DNA from: Hysterium pulicare CBS 123377
Taxonomy: Eukaryota; Ascomycota; Dothideomycetes; Hysteriales; Hysteriaceae
NCBI GenBank assembly: GCA_000467715.1
Contig: AJFK01000199.1
Location: forward strand, 115,262 to 179,261
Direction: 5' to 3'
DNA: 64,000 nucleotides
Position numbers and translations under genes: made by a program. Below, piece by piece: positions 23,041-34,256 of this stretch. Positions within the stretch are counted from its first letter, which is position 1, and each line of letters opens with the position of its first letter. Under the pieces are notes generated by a model. It did not search any database and was not told where the DNA came from. It saw only the letters and a list, made by a program, of their open reading frames with translations.

Positions 23041-25260
23041 ATGAACGACCCAGGCCTCGACGATGCTGCCCTGGAAGCAGCACAGAATATTGAACACGAT
23101 GCCTACGAAGCAGACCACATCAAGGAGGAAGAAGAAGAGCAGGACTTCCTTGACCCAAGGTAAGCTCTGTTGCCCGTGGTCTAACATGACAAGCTCTGAC
23201 AGCACCAAGTCGGTATTGGCTTGCATCTACTGCCTGCCCTCTCATCGCAGGTACTTTTGGACCCATCGCGAACGCATTCAGTATTTGCGCCTTAGTGGAG
23301 AACTGGAGGGTGTATATTCCTCCAGGTGCGGATGAGGCCCATGGTCAAGCAATCAAAGACCCTCATTGGTAACACGTTCCCTCACTTCCTTTGGTGTAAT
23401 CAAAAGGGAGCATTTAAACTGACTTGGAACTTCTTGTGTAGGTTGATCGCTGTTAATTCTATATCCCTCGTATTTGCCCTCGGTGCGAACGTGGCATTAC
23501 TTCTCAACATGGCCAAACGTCTTTCCTTTACAATAGCCCAGCCTATAACAATTGTCGGCTGGTTGGTGGCCTCCATTCTACTCATCATCTTAGTAGCCAT
23601 CGCTTCGTCTTCTATGTTCAGCATAGAACCTGCTGACCAACACGCTCTTACTCAGGCGTACTACTATGCTATCATTGCCGCCGGCTGCTATTGTATAATT
23701 TCGTCCTTGCTGGTCATAACCGTGATTGGGGCATACAGAGGGAACTACCCCAAGGAGTTCAGATTGACAAACAGTCAGAGAACACTCATGCTCCAGACTA
23801 TCGGGTTCATGGTCTATCTCCTTCTCGGTGCTCTAGTCTACACGAAGATCGAGGGCTGGGAATTTCTCGATGCCGTGTATTGGGCAGATTTCACACTTCT
23901 GACCATTGGCATTGGGGGAGAGTACGTTCCAGCGACACATCTTGGTCGCTCCTTATTATTTCCCTTTGCCATTGGTGGAATACTCATGGTTGGTCTGGTG
24001 ATTGGCTCCATACGTTCACTAGCATTGGAAAGAGGCAAACAAAAGATCTCCGCTCGCTTTGTAGAGAAGGAACGGCAAAAGGTTCTAGCATCTGCCAACA
24101 TGGATGAACGAACCATCAGGATATCTCGATTTCGGAAGATAAAGTTCTCGGAAAAAGGATTAACTGAACCCCAGAGAAGGGAACAAGAGTTCAAGATCAT
24201 GCGAAGCATTCAATCCAAAGCCGAGCAGCATCGGAGATATCTATCCCTTTATCTATCTACTGCTGCTACCTTTCTGTTGTGGTTCTTTGGTGCTCTTGTC
24301 TTCATGTTCTCTGAGAAACCCCAGGGATGGAGTTACTTCGTTTCATTGTATTTCTCCTATACGTCGCTTCTTACCATTGGCTATGGAGACTATACCCTAT
24401 CCAGCAATGCCGGGAAAGCTTTCTTCGTATTCTGGACTCTACTGGCGGTACCCACCCTCACTATTCTCATCGGCAATATGGGAGATACTGTCATCAAGGC
24501 ATTCAGCGATTTCACATTATGGCTCGGTTCCCTCACTGTGCTCCCTGGAGATCATGGTACGTCCGCCACTCTGAAGACGGGAATGAAGAAATTGAAGCTC
24601 CGCGAAGTCGGTAAAGTTCTTCACCGGGAAGGCGATGATCAACCGGCGGGGGCGACTGGTGGGATTGCCGACACTAACCTCGACCGGTTGATGGAGCATT
24701 TAGAAGACGAAGAGCTAGGGCAAGCAGAAGAGGCGGGTGAGCACGGTGACCCATTGGAACGTGACATTCATTTCTATCATTTCATTTTAGCCAAGGAACT
24801 TCGACAGGTCATGAAGGATGTAGATGCCTCACCGCCAAAGGAGTATACCTATCAGGAGTGGTCATATTACCTTCGGTTACTCGGTCAAGACGAGTCTGAT
24901 GAATCACGCCATAGGAAGCCTCCGATACAACCCAAAAGGTCGAAGAAAAGTCCTGATCTTGGGAAAGCTGACGGTGAAGATGCCGAGACTGGGGAACCAC
25001 TCACTTGGAGTTGGTTGGGCACTCGCAGTCCACTCATGGGAAAGACGCTCGAAGCGCAATGGATTTTGCAGAGGCTTTCCGCTACCCTTGAGCATGAAAT
25101 GAAGATGATGAGGTCATCCAACCCCAAAGAGCGGAAGCAGCCTCCTCCTATTTCGATGGATGATCTCCGAAAGAAGTCCTCAAGCTCTGGGTCAGATGCC
25201 GAGAAGATGGGCGACGAGCTTGATGCCTCGGAATTGCAAAGGCGGCAGCAAAAGGGTTGA
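23041..25260 (+). CDS. tok1: TOK-type outward-rectifier potassium channel
   Basis: Three exons (23041-23159, 23210-23368, 23442-25260) give 698 aa. The frame after intron 1 requires an AAG acceptor (CACCAAG), which restores the conserved block LASTACPLIAGTFGPIANAF. Intron 2 is 73 nt (GTAACA...TGTAG) and restores DPHW-LIAVNSISLVFALGAN. The protein has about eight membrane helices and two pore loops, the architecture unique to fungal TOK channels. The first selectivity filter is TIGIGG (residues 247-252) and the second is TIGYGD (404-409). The helix after pore one is followed by THLGRSLLFPFAIGGI, a family signature. The tail from about residue 450 is hydrophilic and probably cytosolic. Its role is K+ efflux at depolarised potentials across the plasma membrane. 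Confidence 0.85.
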
Positions 25261-25476
25261 GGCGGTGACGGCGCTGTCACGTGCTGTTTTGGTAGTTAAA
25301 AGTTTACCACAACGTCTGCTCCCTCTCACCACCACACTGCTCACGGCGATCACGAACCTTTTAACAAGATCCTTCTTGATCTCTTTGGCAGCTTCACACA
25401 TCACAATCAGCCTTCGGGACACCCATCACTACAAGCTCTCGTCTCTAACAGCATTCCTCCACAAACCACATCAGCC

Positions 25477-26052
25477 ATGGCTGGTCTGCCGACGTTGAGT
25501 ACTTTCTCTTTGCAATCCATACCTTATCTCCCCTTGTTTGGCTATGCGATCATCTGGAAGATATTTGGCCCTCTTCTTGCTGTCGGCATCCTATTCCTCG
25601 TGGTGCGCAATATTTGTCAGACGATCTACCTCCATCCACGATCACGTCAAGTGCCACGCCGCGGCCCAGGAAACCCGCCAGAGGACCCCTATGATCGTTC
25701 TCGCCGCCGCTCGTCTTCACCAATATCGATCTTCAACCCGCCAGCCTCCCCCATCGAACTCGACGACCTGGATCCGCGTGGTCGGTCAATCAACACTGAT
25801 GACACCGTCTCTAGCATGTCTAGCCTACCATCACTCACACACTCACTCTCGACCATCGATACTATCTCCGCACTCTCCGATACCGGCATACGTCTCCCTC
25901 CACCTTCTGAAAACACCGATAATCTGGGCTTCGGCCAGATGCCACTGCCCGGCGAGAGCGATACGGGGTTTGAGGAGAGGATGATGGGTACGGAGTACCA
26001 GGACACTGTCTTGACCTTCGACCCATATGGGCAGGTGGGCCAGAGGGGTTGA
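25477..26052 (+). CDS. small single-pass membrane protein, unknown function
   Basis: This is an intronless 191-aa ORF starting MAGLPTLSTF. One strong membrane segment (about 22-47, IIWKIFGPLLAVGILFLVV) is followed by a basic, Pro/Ser/Arg-rich stretch (RRRSSSPISIF) and a Ser/Thr/Asp-rich tail. The start has an A-rich leader and a CC-ATGG context. It lies only 217 bp after the K+ channel stop on the same strand. No known domain was recognised. It may be a lineage-specific small membrane protein; the long ORF and coherent composition are the main support. Confidence 0.55.
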   Translation: MAGLPTLSTFSLQSIPYLPLFGYAIIWKIFGPLLAVGILFLVVRNICQTIYLHPRSRQVPRRGPGNPPEDPYDRSRRRSSSPISIFNPPASPIELDDLDPRGRSINTDDTVSSMSSLPSLTHSLSTIDTISALSDTGIRLPPPSENTDNLGFGQMPLPGESDTGFEERMMGTEYQDTVLTFDPYGQVGQRG

Positions 26053-26420
26053 GGGGTCGTGGCTGGGGAAGAGGGGGATGAGGGGAGGGGTGATGGAGTG
26101 GTGGGGTCTGGGGTCGGGTCTGAGCATTGAAGAAAGCATAATGAGTTGTGAGGAGTCTACCTGGTGAAGAGATTGGTGTTGTGGTTTATGGTAGTTGGGT
26201 ATGAAGCTTCTTGTGCAACAGGCTAATCTGGGCTCATGATAGTGAGCTGAGGATGTTTTGCCCGAGAGAGCGGAGCGGGCTTTTTGTGTTGCGTTTGGGA
26301 TTTGCTTTCTGTTTTCTTTTTCTACACTCCTAATACTGCATACCTGGCCAGAGGTTTTCTTGGAGTTCAAGTCTCATGGCTTCACGTCACTATACCCAGC
26401 CTGGATTTGCAGGGTTTCTT
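26053..26420. other. 3' flank, gene-free
   Basis: A G-rich transition (GGGGAAGAGGGGGATGAGGG) follows the stop of the small membrane protein. It leads into the AT-rich island and holds no gene that I can support. Confidence 0.3.
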
Positions 26421-28320
26421 AAGTAGTTTTCTTTACATATCATGAATCAGAGTTGAAGCTTTCAGCTTCTTGGTTTTGCTGATTTGAGGCTTTGTATGCT
26501 CTGATATATGAGACTAAGGTGAAATAGAGTTTAAATGTAGATAGAGAAGAGGAAGTGTATTAGAGGGGTGTAGATAGCTAGGATTATGTAAAGAGGGTAT
26601 AGAGGATTGAAGTGAGGGACGGGAACTGGATTTTAGGACGGGTACGGGGGTGGATCGTGTTTTGGGTACGGCTTAAAAAGGCTGTGGGCTGCAGGAGAGT
26701 ATATAGCTTTAAGCCTATTTCCCTTCTCTAGTCCTATAGAGTAATATCAAAGGTAGAGGAATTTAGAGGGCATTTGATATCTAGAGCTAGGTTTTAGGAT
26801 ATGCTGAATTAGGGTTAAGGATGCGAACTGGATTTGATAGGGGGTACGCAGGTCAATCTAATAGCGCGTACAGCGGGAAGAGACGTAGGCCTGGTAGAGA
26901 GAATGTTCCCTTTTCTCCTTGCTTGGTATTTAGGTTTTGATACTGGATTTTGGATATTCTATTCTTCTATTTATATTTAACTTTCTTCTACCCATCCGCA
27001 GCTGTATTAAGCTTGGGGAAACGAGCTTAAATGCTACGGCTTCGCTGAAAGCGTGTTAAAGTTTCTTCTTTCTACATTTATAGATCTTCGTACTTTATTT
27101 TAAGTCTCTCTTCTTGTCTACTTATAATTTTCTTTGCTCTAATTAGAGAAAACGTAAGCTTGGGAAACAGAAGTTAAGTACTATAGTTGATTAGAAAGTG
27201 TATTAACTTTTCTCTTTTCTCTTTTCTATACTTCTAATTATAGAGTCTATGCTATAACTATTAGTTCTCTAATTTAAAGATATTGTGAAATTTTTCTAGC
27301 TATCTCTTTCTATCCTACCGCTTAACTTTCTCTCCTCCGCCTAGAGCAAGCTGGGCCTCTAGGAAGAAAGCTAAATGCCTGAAAGGCGCCGGTCACTTCA
27401 AGAATACTTAATATACTTGTAGATAGCTGGGCCTACGGAAAAGAAGGTTAAAGCCAACGGCAGCTTTAAGGGTATTCTCTCTTTTCTGCTTTCTACTTTG
27501 CTAAATTCTTATACTAGACTATAGATTCTACTTAAATATACTAGGAAGTATACTCCTTATCTTACTTGTGCTTAGTAGAGTTTGGAGAGTTGAGGGGAAA
27601 GCCTTTTGCTTCTTTAATGAGATGTTTCCTCTACCTAAACTACTTTGTTTTAAGATTCTGATATAGCTTTCTAGCTTCCACTCACCTCCCCTTACTTCAT
27701 GTCTACTAATAGACGCACGATCACGTTGGGCTTCCGCGCTCTGGGAAAGGAGGTCAAAGAAGTTGGCCGCAATGAGCGCATTATATTCTACGTTCCAAGA
27801 TCTGGGTGGTGAAGAAAGGAGAGACAGCCTACCCTCTTTACTGCAGGATTACTGATATAGCCGGAAGTAATTAGGACTTGGACAAAGAAGGTAAAATGTG
27901 TTCAGTGCTCCGCATATTCCTTCTCTTCCTACCCATCAATCTCCAGTAATTACATAATGAACTTACAGTACTTCTCTCTAGTCTCTCAATCTACGTTTTC
28001 TACCGTACGTGTAGTAAAGTTGCGCTTGGGGACAAAGGGTAAAGAGCACTCGAAGCCTTGAGAGACAAGATTCCTACAAAGTTTCTAGATCCTCAAACAT
28101 GCCTAAGCTAGTATTGTACACTTATTTTACTACCTATTCTACCAACAATATTAAAATAAGTAATGGGGTCTAAATCCACTGCAGCTTTTGCAAAAGGAGA
28201 TTAAAGCCTGAGACCGCCTTAAGACTAAGATGTATTAAGCAGGTTTTCAACGCCTAGAATAAGATGAGCAGGCCATCATCACTTCTCTCCGCCGTCTTAC
28301 CTTATAGCAGTCCCCAGCGA
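26420..28320. repeat. AT-rich, ORF-free island with degenerate repeats
   Basis: This stretch of about 1.9 kb is visibly AT-rich, full of TATA, TAAT and CTTTCT runs, and has no ORF of 60 codons on any strand, in sharp contrast to the flanks. It is the pattern expected of old repeats mutated by RIP (TpA-rich, stop-rich). Two repeat families are visible inside: a pair about 202 bp apart (GAACTGGAT at 26623 and 26825) and a series of about nine copies of a GCTTGGG...GAAA...GGTTAAA motif between 27011 and 28210. No transposase or reverse-transcriptase remnant could be recognised. Confidence 0.6.
27011..28230. repeat. degenerate satellite-like array, period near 150 bp
   Basis: Related motifs of the form G-C-T-(T/G)-GGG, then GAAA or GGAAA, then G(A)AGGT-(T)AAA, then GC, start at about 27011, 27158, 27350, 27426, 27580, 27725, 27874, 28022 and 28181. 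Successive spacings are close to 147-159 bp, except around 27350-27426. Between motifs lie pyrimidine-rich segments such as TTCTCTTTTCT. Copies are very diverged and AT-shifted. Confidence 0.5.
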
Positions 28321-29494
28321 CCAGCCCTTTCCCCCTCCAATCCGACGTCGCGTCCGCTGCTACCTGGACGCCGAACGGGAGAAACTTGTCGACCCCTTAG
28401 CCGACTGGAACTATTGGCTTTAGGCTAGTGACAATTCTTGGGCGCTCCGGCAGTGAAAAGCTGTGGAGGTTCCACAGATATGCGGCTATTGCTTCCTAAA
28501 CACGCGGTGGCAGGAGAATCGTTGGCAGTGGTGATGTGAGAAGAGGTTCGGCTTGGGGAGGATGGCGTAGGGAGAGGAAGACGGAAAGGAAGAGGTATAG
28601 GAGGACGGGAGTGTGGAATGGGTTGAGGCGAAGAGGTGAATGAAGAGGAGGGGGTGGGTGAAGAAGTGTAAGAGAAAGACCAATCAGGTGATTAATCGAA
28701 CACTTGTACTCAAAGTATATCAGACATGAAATCTCATCGCGAGATTCGACCTTATACTATCGACATTAAAAATAACCAGAGAGAGGCAGCTTTGGCCCCT
28801 TTTTCCGATGCGGTGTAGCCTTTTACAAGTCGCCTCGGTCCAAGCTCGAGAGTCTTCCGTCAAAAACAGGCCTCTACCGGTGCGGTATAGATCTAGGCGC
28901 TCTAAAAAAAGATTTGATTGTTCATGATCGTAGAAGAAGCTGTTCGAGTGAAAGTTCTCCCAGTACGACCAACAATAGCTTCCAAAGGTGGGTGGGTGAT
29001 TGATGGCATCCTGGGGACCTGATACTCTCCGCTGTTGTCTCCGCTATTGTCTCTCGGTGCCGTGAGCATTTTCTTCCAGAACCGAAACCTGTTCCGATAT
29101 CCATAGGTAGAGGATGAAACTATCCAAGAGTCATCGAACAAACTATCCATGATATCAGGGAAGGATCCAATGGTGGCTAGTTTACGTGCTCAGAGGATCA
29201 AGCCTAGATTTGGAGTAACCTTCAGTAGGAGAGATTCATTACTTAATTCCCTATCGACCCTACGCTCACTGCTGTCAGTAGTTGGCTGAGATTAAAAGTC
29301 CAAGGAACATACTGAAATAGATCCGGAGGCAATGTATCACGACGTGATCTCTGGGACGAGTCTGGATCCCATGAAGGCATAGAACAGGACGAGGCTTCCA
29401 GCACATCGGACAGGACATTGGAAGCTCATTTTTGTAAGCGTAATATAACTTAACAATTCGCCTTAGAATCGATAAAGAGCGTCGGTCTCCCATC
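28321..29494. other. gene-free flank of the HET gene
   Basis: About 1.2 kb with normal base composition separates the AT-rich island from the HET gene 3' end. It includes a G-rich purine block (28540-28680). Short minus-strand ORFs (28902-29150, 29275-29547) show no domain. A donor-like GTAAGA at the HET stop hints that minus-strand transcripts could extend here, but no following exon is convincing. Confidence 0.3.
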
Positions 29495-31393
29495 TTACCA
29501 AATATCGATTGACTCCAACGGCGGAAGTTCGACAGGTTGCCCTTCACGGTTACAGTAACAGCATGGATGATAGTCTCTCATTGCCCCGTGCAAGTAGCAC
29601 TCTCCGATGAGCACATAGTGATCATGCACCTTCCGTAAAACAAAGGGTACTCTAGCTCCCTCTATGCTCCAAATAATGTCTCCAATCTGGCATTGGAGGG
29701 GTCCAAGTCCAAGTGAGGTGTCTGTGACAAGTATATGTCTTTCGACGCCAAAATCGCTCACTTTTTCGTGCATGATTTCAAGCTCCTGACGGTTATAGAA
29801 AATTCTACCCGTAAGGGACAACCCAGTTCTTTGACTACACCGAGAACAAGGAGAGGCTCCGAAAGCCTGGGGCGTGGGAGATCCGAAGCCAAATTTTGCG
29901 TGAGGATCCGCGAGGAGTAATCTGTTCCAGAAATTGTGTGGCCGATGGCACGACTGGTCTTGAGAATGAGAGTAATAGCGCTCATGTACGCAGGTTTCAT
30001 GATCGCATGGGTTTATCTTGAGGGAAGGATTTTTTAATTTGGATCGCAATTCTTGACAGTCTAGACCGGATGTAAGGACACCAAGTCGCCGTCCATTGAC
30101 GGTCAGGATGTTTGACAGTGGGTATTCAATTGATACCAATGACTTCGGGCTCTCTAACGTGGTGTTTCTATTGAAATTGCTGTCTAGTAATTCCCGTAGC
30201 CTTAATTCCCGTAGCCTGTATGACCGCGCGCTGGGACGAATGGGTGGGTCTAGCAAGCACACAGCATGTGAACGTACTGTCCAGTCAGGCACCCAGGAAG
30301 GCATGTCGAGATCGTCAGATTTGCCTCGTACAAACGACAAGGCATTCAATGTTTTGGTACTCGCAATTGAATATGCTGCCACCTGCTTAAACACCGATTC
30401 TGCTGATTTGGAGTAGTCGGCCTCTATCTTCAGTTGAAATGACTCGGGTATGAAGCTTAGAAGAGCAAAGACCTTGTCGCGAGGATCGGTTGAATAGCAA
30501 TTTCGGCCGCTTTGGAGGAGAAGCAAAAGGTCAACATGTTTGGCGCGAATATGAGGCTGCATAAAGTCGTACCTAACGGAAACAACGCCGGGTACATTGA
30601 CTTCAGAACCCCACCTCATAACTGCTGTCGAAAAGCCATTCCAGTCTATGGACCTGGATCCACATATCATAACTGCGCGTTTTGCTAAAAATGCTTCTTG
30701 CAAAACCCAAATTCTTTGAAACCACCTTCGGTTTAGAAATTCTTGCAAGCGGAATTGGTGTTGTGCGAACTCATCCCCCAAAAGCTTCGGATCGCATGGA
30801 TGGATTTCGAGAGTACTATTGTGGTCCTCTTCCCCAACATAGATCACGACCTTGTCGGCTCCGGTGTAGATGGTTTTCATGTGTGCAATCTGATGATTAC
30901 GTTCCGTGATATTGTCCTGGTCGATACATATAGAATCTACCCAAAGCGTTCGTTTAAATAATGGATCGCGATATCGACGAACTGCGGCTTCGCAATTTGC
31001 AGTTACCGGAAGAAAATGACCATCCGGTATACACGTGATCTTTCTAGATAGCGATGCATCCCCAGACTCGTCGGCCCATGTGTACGAAGCAGCTTCATAT
31101 GAAGGCCTATCAAGCAGATTTACATGTATAATCTCGCCGAGAATATCATCCTCGAAGTCCCCAGGTTGGATAACAAGGAGCCTGATCTCTTGTCCAAGTT
31201 GATAGTTCAGAGGCCGATATTGATATCTTGTTTCTGACGGAGGAGCCGAACTGATGGTTGAACTAATAGCGGTCGAAACCCTGGGTTCGACGATTGTAAA
31301 CCCACAGGACAGGCAGCAGCGGATATCATCAAAAACGTGAATATCGGTGTGCCGGCATTGCTTGAGGCCTTCATGCGCCATGGCGGACGTCAC
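29495..31393 (-). CDS. HET-domain (heterokaryon incompatibility) protein
   Basis: This is an intronless 632-aa ORF. The N-terminus has a Cys/His cluster (CRHTDIHVFDDIRCCLSCGF) found in many HET proteins. The HET domain spans about 105-250, with the usual blocks YEAASYTW, LPVTANCEAAVRRYR, LWVDSICIDQDNITERNHQI and MKTIYTGADKVVIYVGE. IWVLQEAFLAKRAVMICG and a FALLSFIPE block follow. The C-terminal VLIGECYLHGAMRD segment is the family's usual ending, so the gene looks complete and intact. HET proteins trigger cell death or rejection when unlike fungal individuals fuse; the partner allele is unknown. It sits next to an AT-rich degenerate island, a common setting for this expanding family. Confidence 0.9.
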   Translation of the reverse strand: MTSAMAHEGLKQCRHTDIHVFDDIRCCLSCGFTIVEPRVSTAISSTISSAPPSETRYQYRPLNYQLGQEIRLLVIQPGDFEDDILGEIIHVNLLDRPSYEAASYTWADESGDASLSRKITCIPDGHFLPVTANCEAAVRRYRDPLFKRTLWVDSICIDQDNITERNHQIAHMKTIYTGADKVVIYVGEEDHNSTLEIHPCDPKLLGDEFAQHQFRLQEFLNRRWFQRIWVLQEAFLAKRAVMICGSRSIDWNGFSTAVMRWGSEVNVPGVVSVRYDFMQPHIRAKHVDLLLLLQSGRNCYSTDPRDKVFALLSFIPESFQLKIEADYSKSAESVFKQVAAYSIASTKTLNALSFVRGKSDDLDMPSWVPDWTVRSHAVCLLDPPIRPSARSYRLRELRLRELLDSNFNRNTTLESPKSLVSIEYPLSNILTVNGRRLGVLTSGLDCQELRSKLKNPSLKINPCDHETCVHERYYSHSQDQSCHRPHNFWNRLLLADPHAKFGFGSPTPQAFGASPCSRCSQRTGLSLTGRIFYNRQELEIMHEKVSDFGVERHILVTDTSLGLGPLQCQIGDIIWSIEGARVPFVLRKVHDHYVLIGECYLHGAMRDYHPCCYCNREGQPVELPPLESIDIW

Positions 31394-31999
31394 GGCATCC
31401 GTTCAAACGTTGGCCTTACAAGAGAGTATGGCCAAATTCTTGCTGTTTGTTGAAGAGTTCGAACGTAAATGAGAGCAAGAGGCTGTTAAAGTTGGTGAGG
31501 TCGAAGCAGCCAACAGTTAAGTAAGGAAATTTGAATTCGGACACATGCAGAAGTGGGATAATCTTGCCGTTGCAGCACGCAAGAGATAGCCAAAAGTGGA
31601 CGACAATGAAATCCTGATAGAAGAGGCGTCCCAATTCTGCTGCCTCTCGCGATGAGATGCAAGCTGACAAGGCTGAAATCTATCCTTGCTCACAGCCTTT
31701 GATCCCCTGTCCAATGAAAGGGTTTTGCAAAATCAGATTTCATTCTGACCGCGAGATTATCCAAAACTCTGATTAAACGATGAAATAGTGCAGAATCGAT
31801 CAGGAATGAAGTGTGAGGAAGTTAGGAGTTCAAGAAATTACATGCAATTGCAAGGAAAGAGTGCCCGTGAAAGGTAAAGTTTAGCCGGAGATATTGATGC
31901 CTTAATTCCGGATAAGATAAGCACGTAGTCATACCTCTTTATGCATTGTTCAGACTTCATCCCAGATTTACTCCCGTACCCTCAATTCCTGCAACCAGT
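31394..31999. promoter_or_regulatory. divergent intergenic region
   Basis: This 606-bp gap lies between the minus-strand HET gene and the plus-strand WD40 gene and probably contains both promoters. No coding frame with support is seen. Confidence 0.35.
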
Positions 32000-34256
32000 A
32001 TGAGTTCCTCTCGATCTGGCTCAAATGGGGACAATCCTCCGAACGAAGGTGATGTTCCACGCGTGGCTATCTACGACCCTTACTCAGACGATGATGACGA
32101 CATGGATTATATGCCTGCGCTCGACGAGGAACCGGACGAGGATGAAGACGAATACGAAGGTCAATCCCTCTATTCAGATATGTGAATGAGGTTTTAGCTG
32201 ACTAGTACTATCACTACAGACGCGGCAGAGAACCTAAGCGGAACTGGTCTCGAAATCGAGTTTGAAATTACCGCGGAAGGGAACGAGAATGATGAAGACG
32301 ATTCGAACGAAACAGATACCGCCCAGGCACGCCAACCGATATACAGTAATAATTTGCTATTTCTGAAGGGTTTGTCAATCCGGCTAATTGGGTTCAGTCA
32401 CCCGGGATCAGATCATGCATCTACTAGGACATGGAGGCCTCAGTCGAATATTTGCCCGCGATGCTGCTTCCCGCCGGCGCCAAGCATACCAAAATGATTC
32501 GGATAGTGAACCTGATACTGGTTATGGTGGTGTAGCTCCTAGGAGAAGGCGGGGTAGGGGCAGGGCAGCTTTTCAGAAAGTTCCGAGTGATGAAGGGAGA
32601 CAGCTGATGGAGGCGGGGTTATTTGGAACTAATGATCGGAATGAGGACACAATGAAACGAAAGAAGAAGCTCGCATATCACCTCATGCGGAGAGAGCTGG
32701 GGTTAGGAAGCTACGGACGACAGCGCAACTCCGACCGAATTATATCCCAGGAGCTGATTCCGGAGTCGAAAGCTGATATGATAATTCACTATAATGCCAG
32801 ATGCTACTCAGGCCAATTTTCGAACGACGGCAACTTCTTCTTCTCATGCGCCCAAGATTTTCGAGTTCGAATGTACGACACCTCTAATCCCTATAATTGG
32901 AAATATTATAAGGTTATACTATGCAGTCTACTTTTTCATATACTCTGACTAATAGAAATCATAGACTGTCGTGTATCCTTATGGTCAATGGACAATTACC
33001 GATGCTTCTCTCAGTCCTGACAATCGGTTCCTCGCGTATAGCTCCATTAGGAGTATCGTTTGTTTAGCACCAACCGATCCTGGAGAAGATTCCGATCCTT
33101 TCATATTAGATTTTGCCAACACAGGTACATCAAACATACGACAGTCCCGTGCTTATCCGTACTTCGGTGTAAGACATCAACATGCCCGGAAATTGGTGAA
33201 ACCTACTGACAGCTTGCTAGATCTGGTCCCTTCGATTTTCCGGCGATGGTCGGGAAATAGTGGCAGGGACCGGCGATCACTCGGTATATGTCTACGACAT
33301 TGAGAGACGCCAGTCGATTCTTCGAATACAAGGCCATGAGGAAGACGTGAATGCTGTCTGTTTCGGTGACTCTCAATCGCCTCACATTCTCTACTCCGGC
33401 TCTGACGACACAACCCTGAAAGTCTGGGATCGACGGAGTATGGGCGATGGGCGTGAAGCAGGGGTCTTTCTTGGTCATACTGAAGGTTTGACATACGTTG
33501 ATAGTAAAGGCGATGGACGATATGTGCTCAGTAATGCTAAAGACCAAACAGCTAAGCTGTGGGATCTCCGTAAGATGATGAGTAAAGAGAAGGCAGACAA
33601 AATAGACCCAGGCGCTTATACAAATAACTTCGAATACCGGAACAATGACTACGACGACAATGACTACAGGCCTCATCCTCACGATTGCTCTTTAGTTACA
33701 TTCCGGGGCCATAAAGTTCTAAGGACTCTCATTCGCTGTCATTTCTCGCCGCCTGGAAGCACAAACTCGCGTTATGTTTATTCTGGTAGTCACGATGGGT
33801 CCGTATACGTCTGGAACATGGATGCAACGCTAGCTGGCAAGGTAGATGTGCTCCAAGCCACCCGTAACTCACGACCTAGAGATCGCGGTCTTCTTGCCGA
33901 GACTTATAATTTTATTGGACGTAATCGTGGAGCTTGGACGACTTGCGTCAGAGATGCAAGCTGGCATCCTGACGCTCCGGTCATAGCGGGTGAGTATCCT
34001 GATGGTCTTATCCCCACTTGCCATCACTGACTGATATCTAATAGCCACCTCCTGGAATGGTTGGGGAGCTTCGCAGGGCACTTGCACGGTGCACACATGG
34101 AATGATGGCTTGGACGATGATGATGCAGAACCGAAAATGGGCAGGAGAGTTAATGCACAGCTCGAGCACGATGAGCGACTATATCGAACATCGAGTTATA
34201 TGAGTACACGGGCGAGACGGGCCATCTTCGATGACGACGATTGGTTGGACGATTAA
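32000..34256 (+). CDS. DCAF11-like WD40 repeat protein (CUL4-DDB1 substrate receptor type)
   Basis: Six exons (32000-32159, 32220-32345, 32398-32912, 32965-33168, 33221-33989, 34045-34256) give 661 aa. Introns are 52-60 nt with GT-AG ends. The start MSSSRSGSNG was chosen because the first exon is acidic and disordered; an in-frame ATG 18 codons upstream exists. An N-terminal acidic region is followed by TRDQIMHLLGHGGLSRIFARD, a conserved pre-propeller segment. WD repeats then include GHEEDVNAVCFGD, LYSGSDDTTLKVWDRR, GHTEGLTYVDSKGDGRYVL and YSGSHDGSVYVWNMD. The order and spelling match DCAF11 (WDR23), a substrate receptor of CUL4-DDB1 ubiquitin ligases; that assignment is from family memory. 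The C-terminus is acidic (DDDDWLDD). Confidence 0.85.

Noticed and set aside
28486-28683. Phe/Ser/His-rich minus-strand ORF near the HET gene
   Set aside because: It is a translation of a G/A-rich simple-sequence tract and is too short to support.
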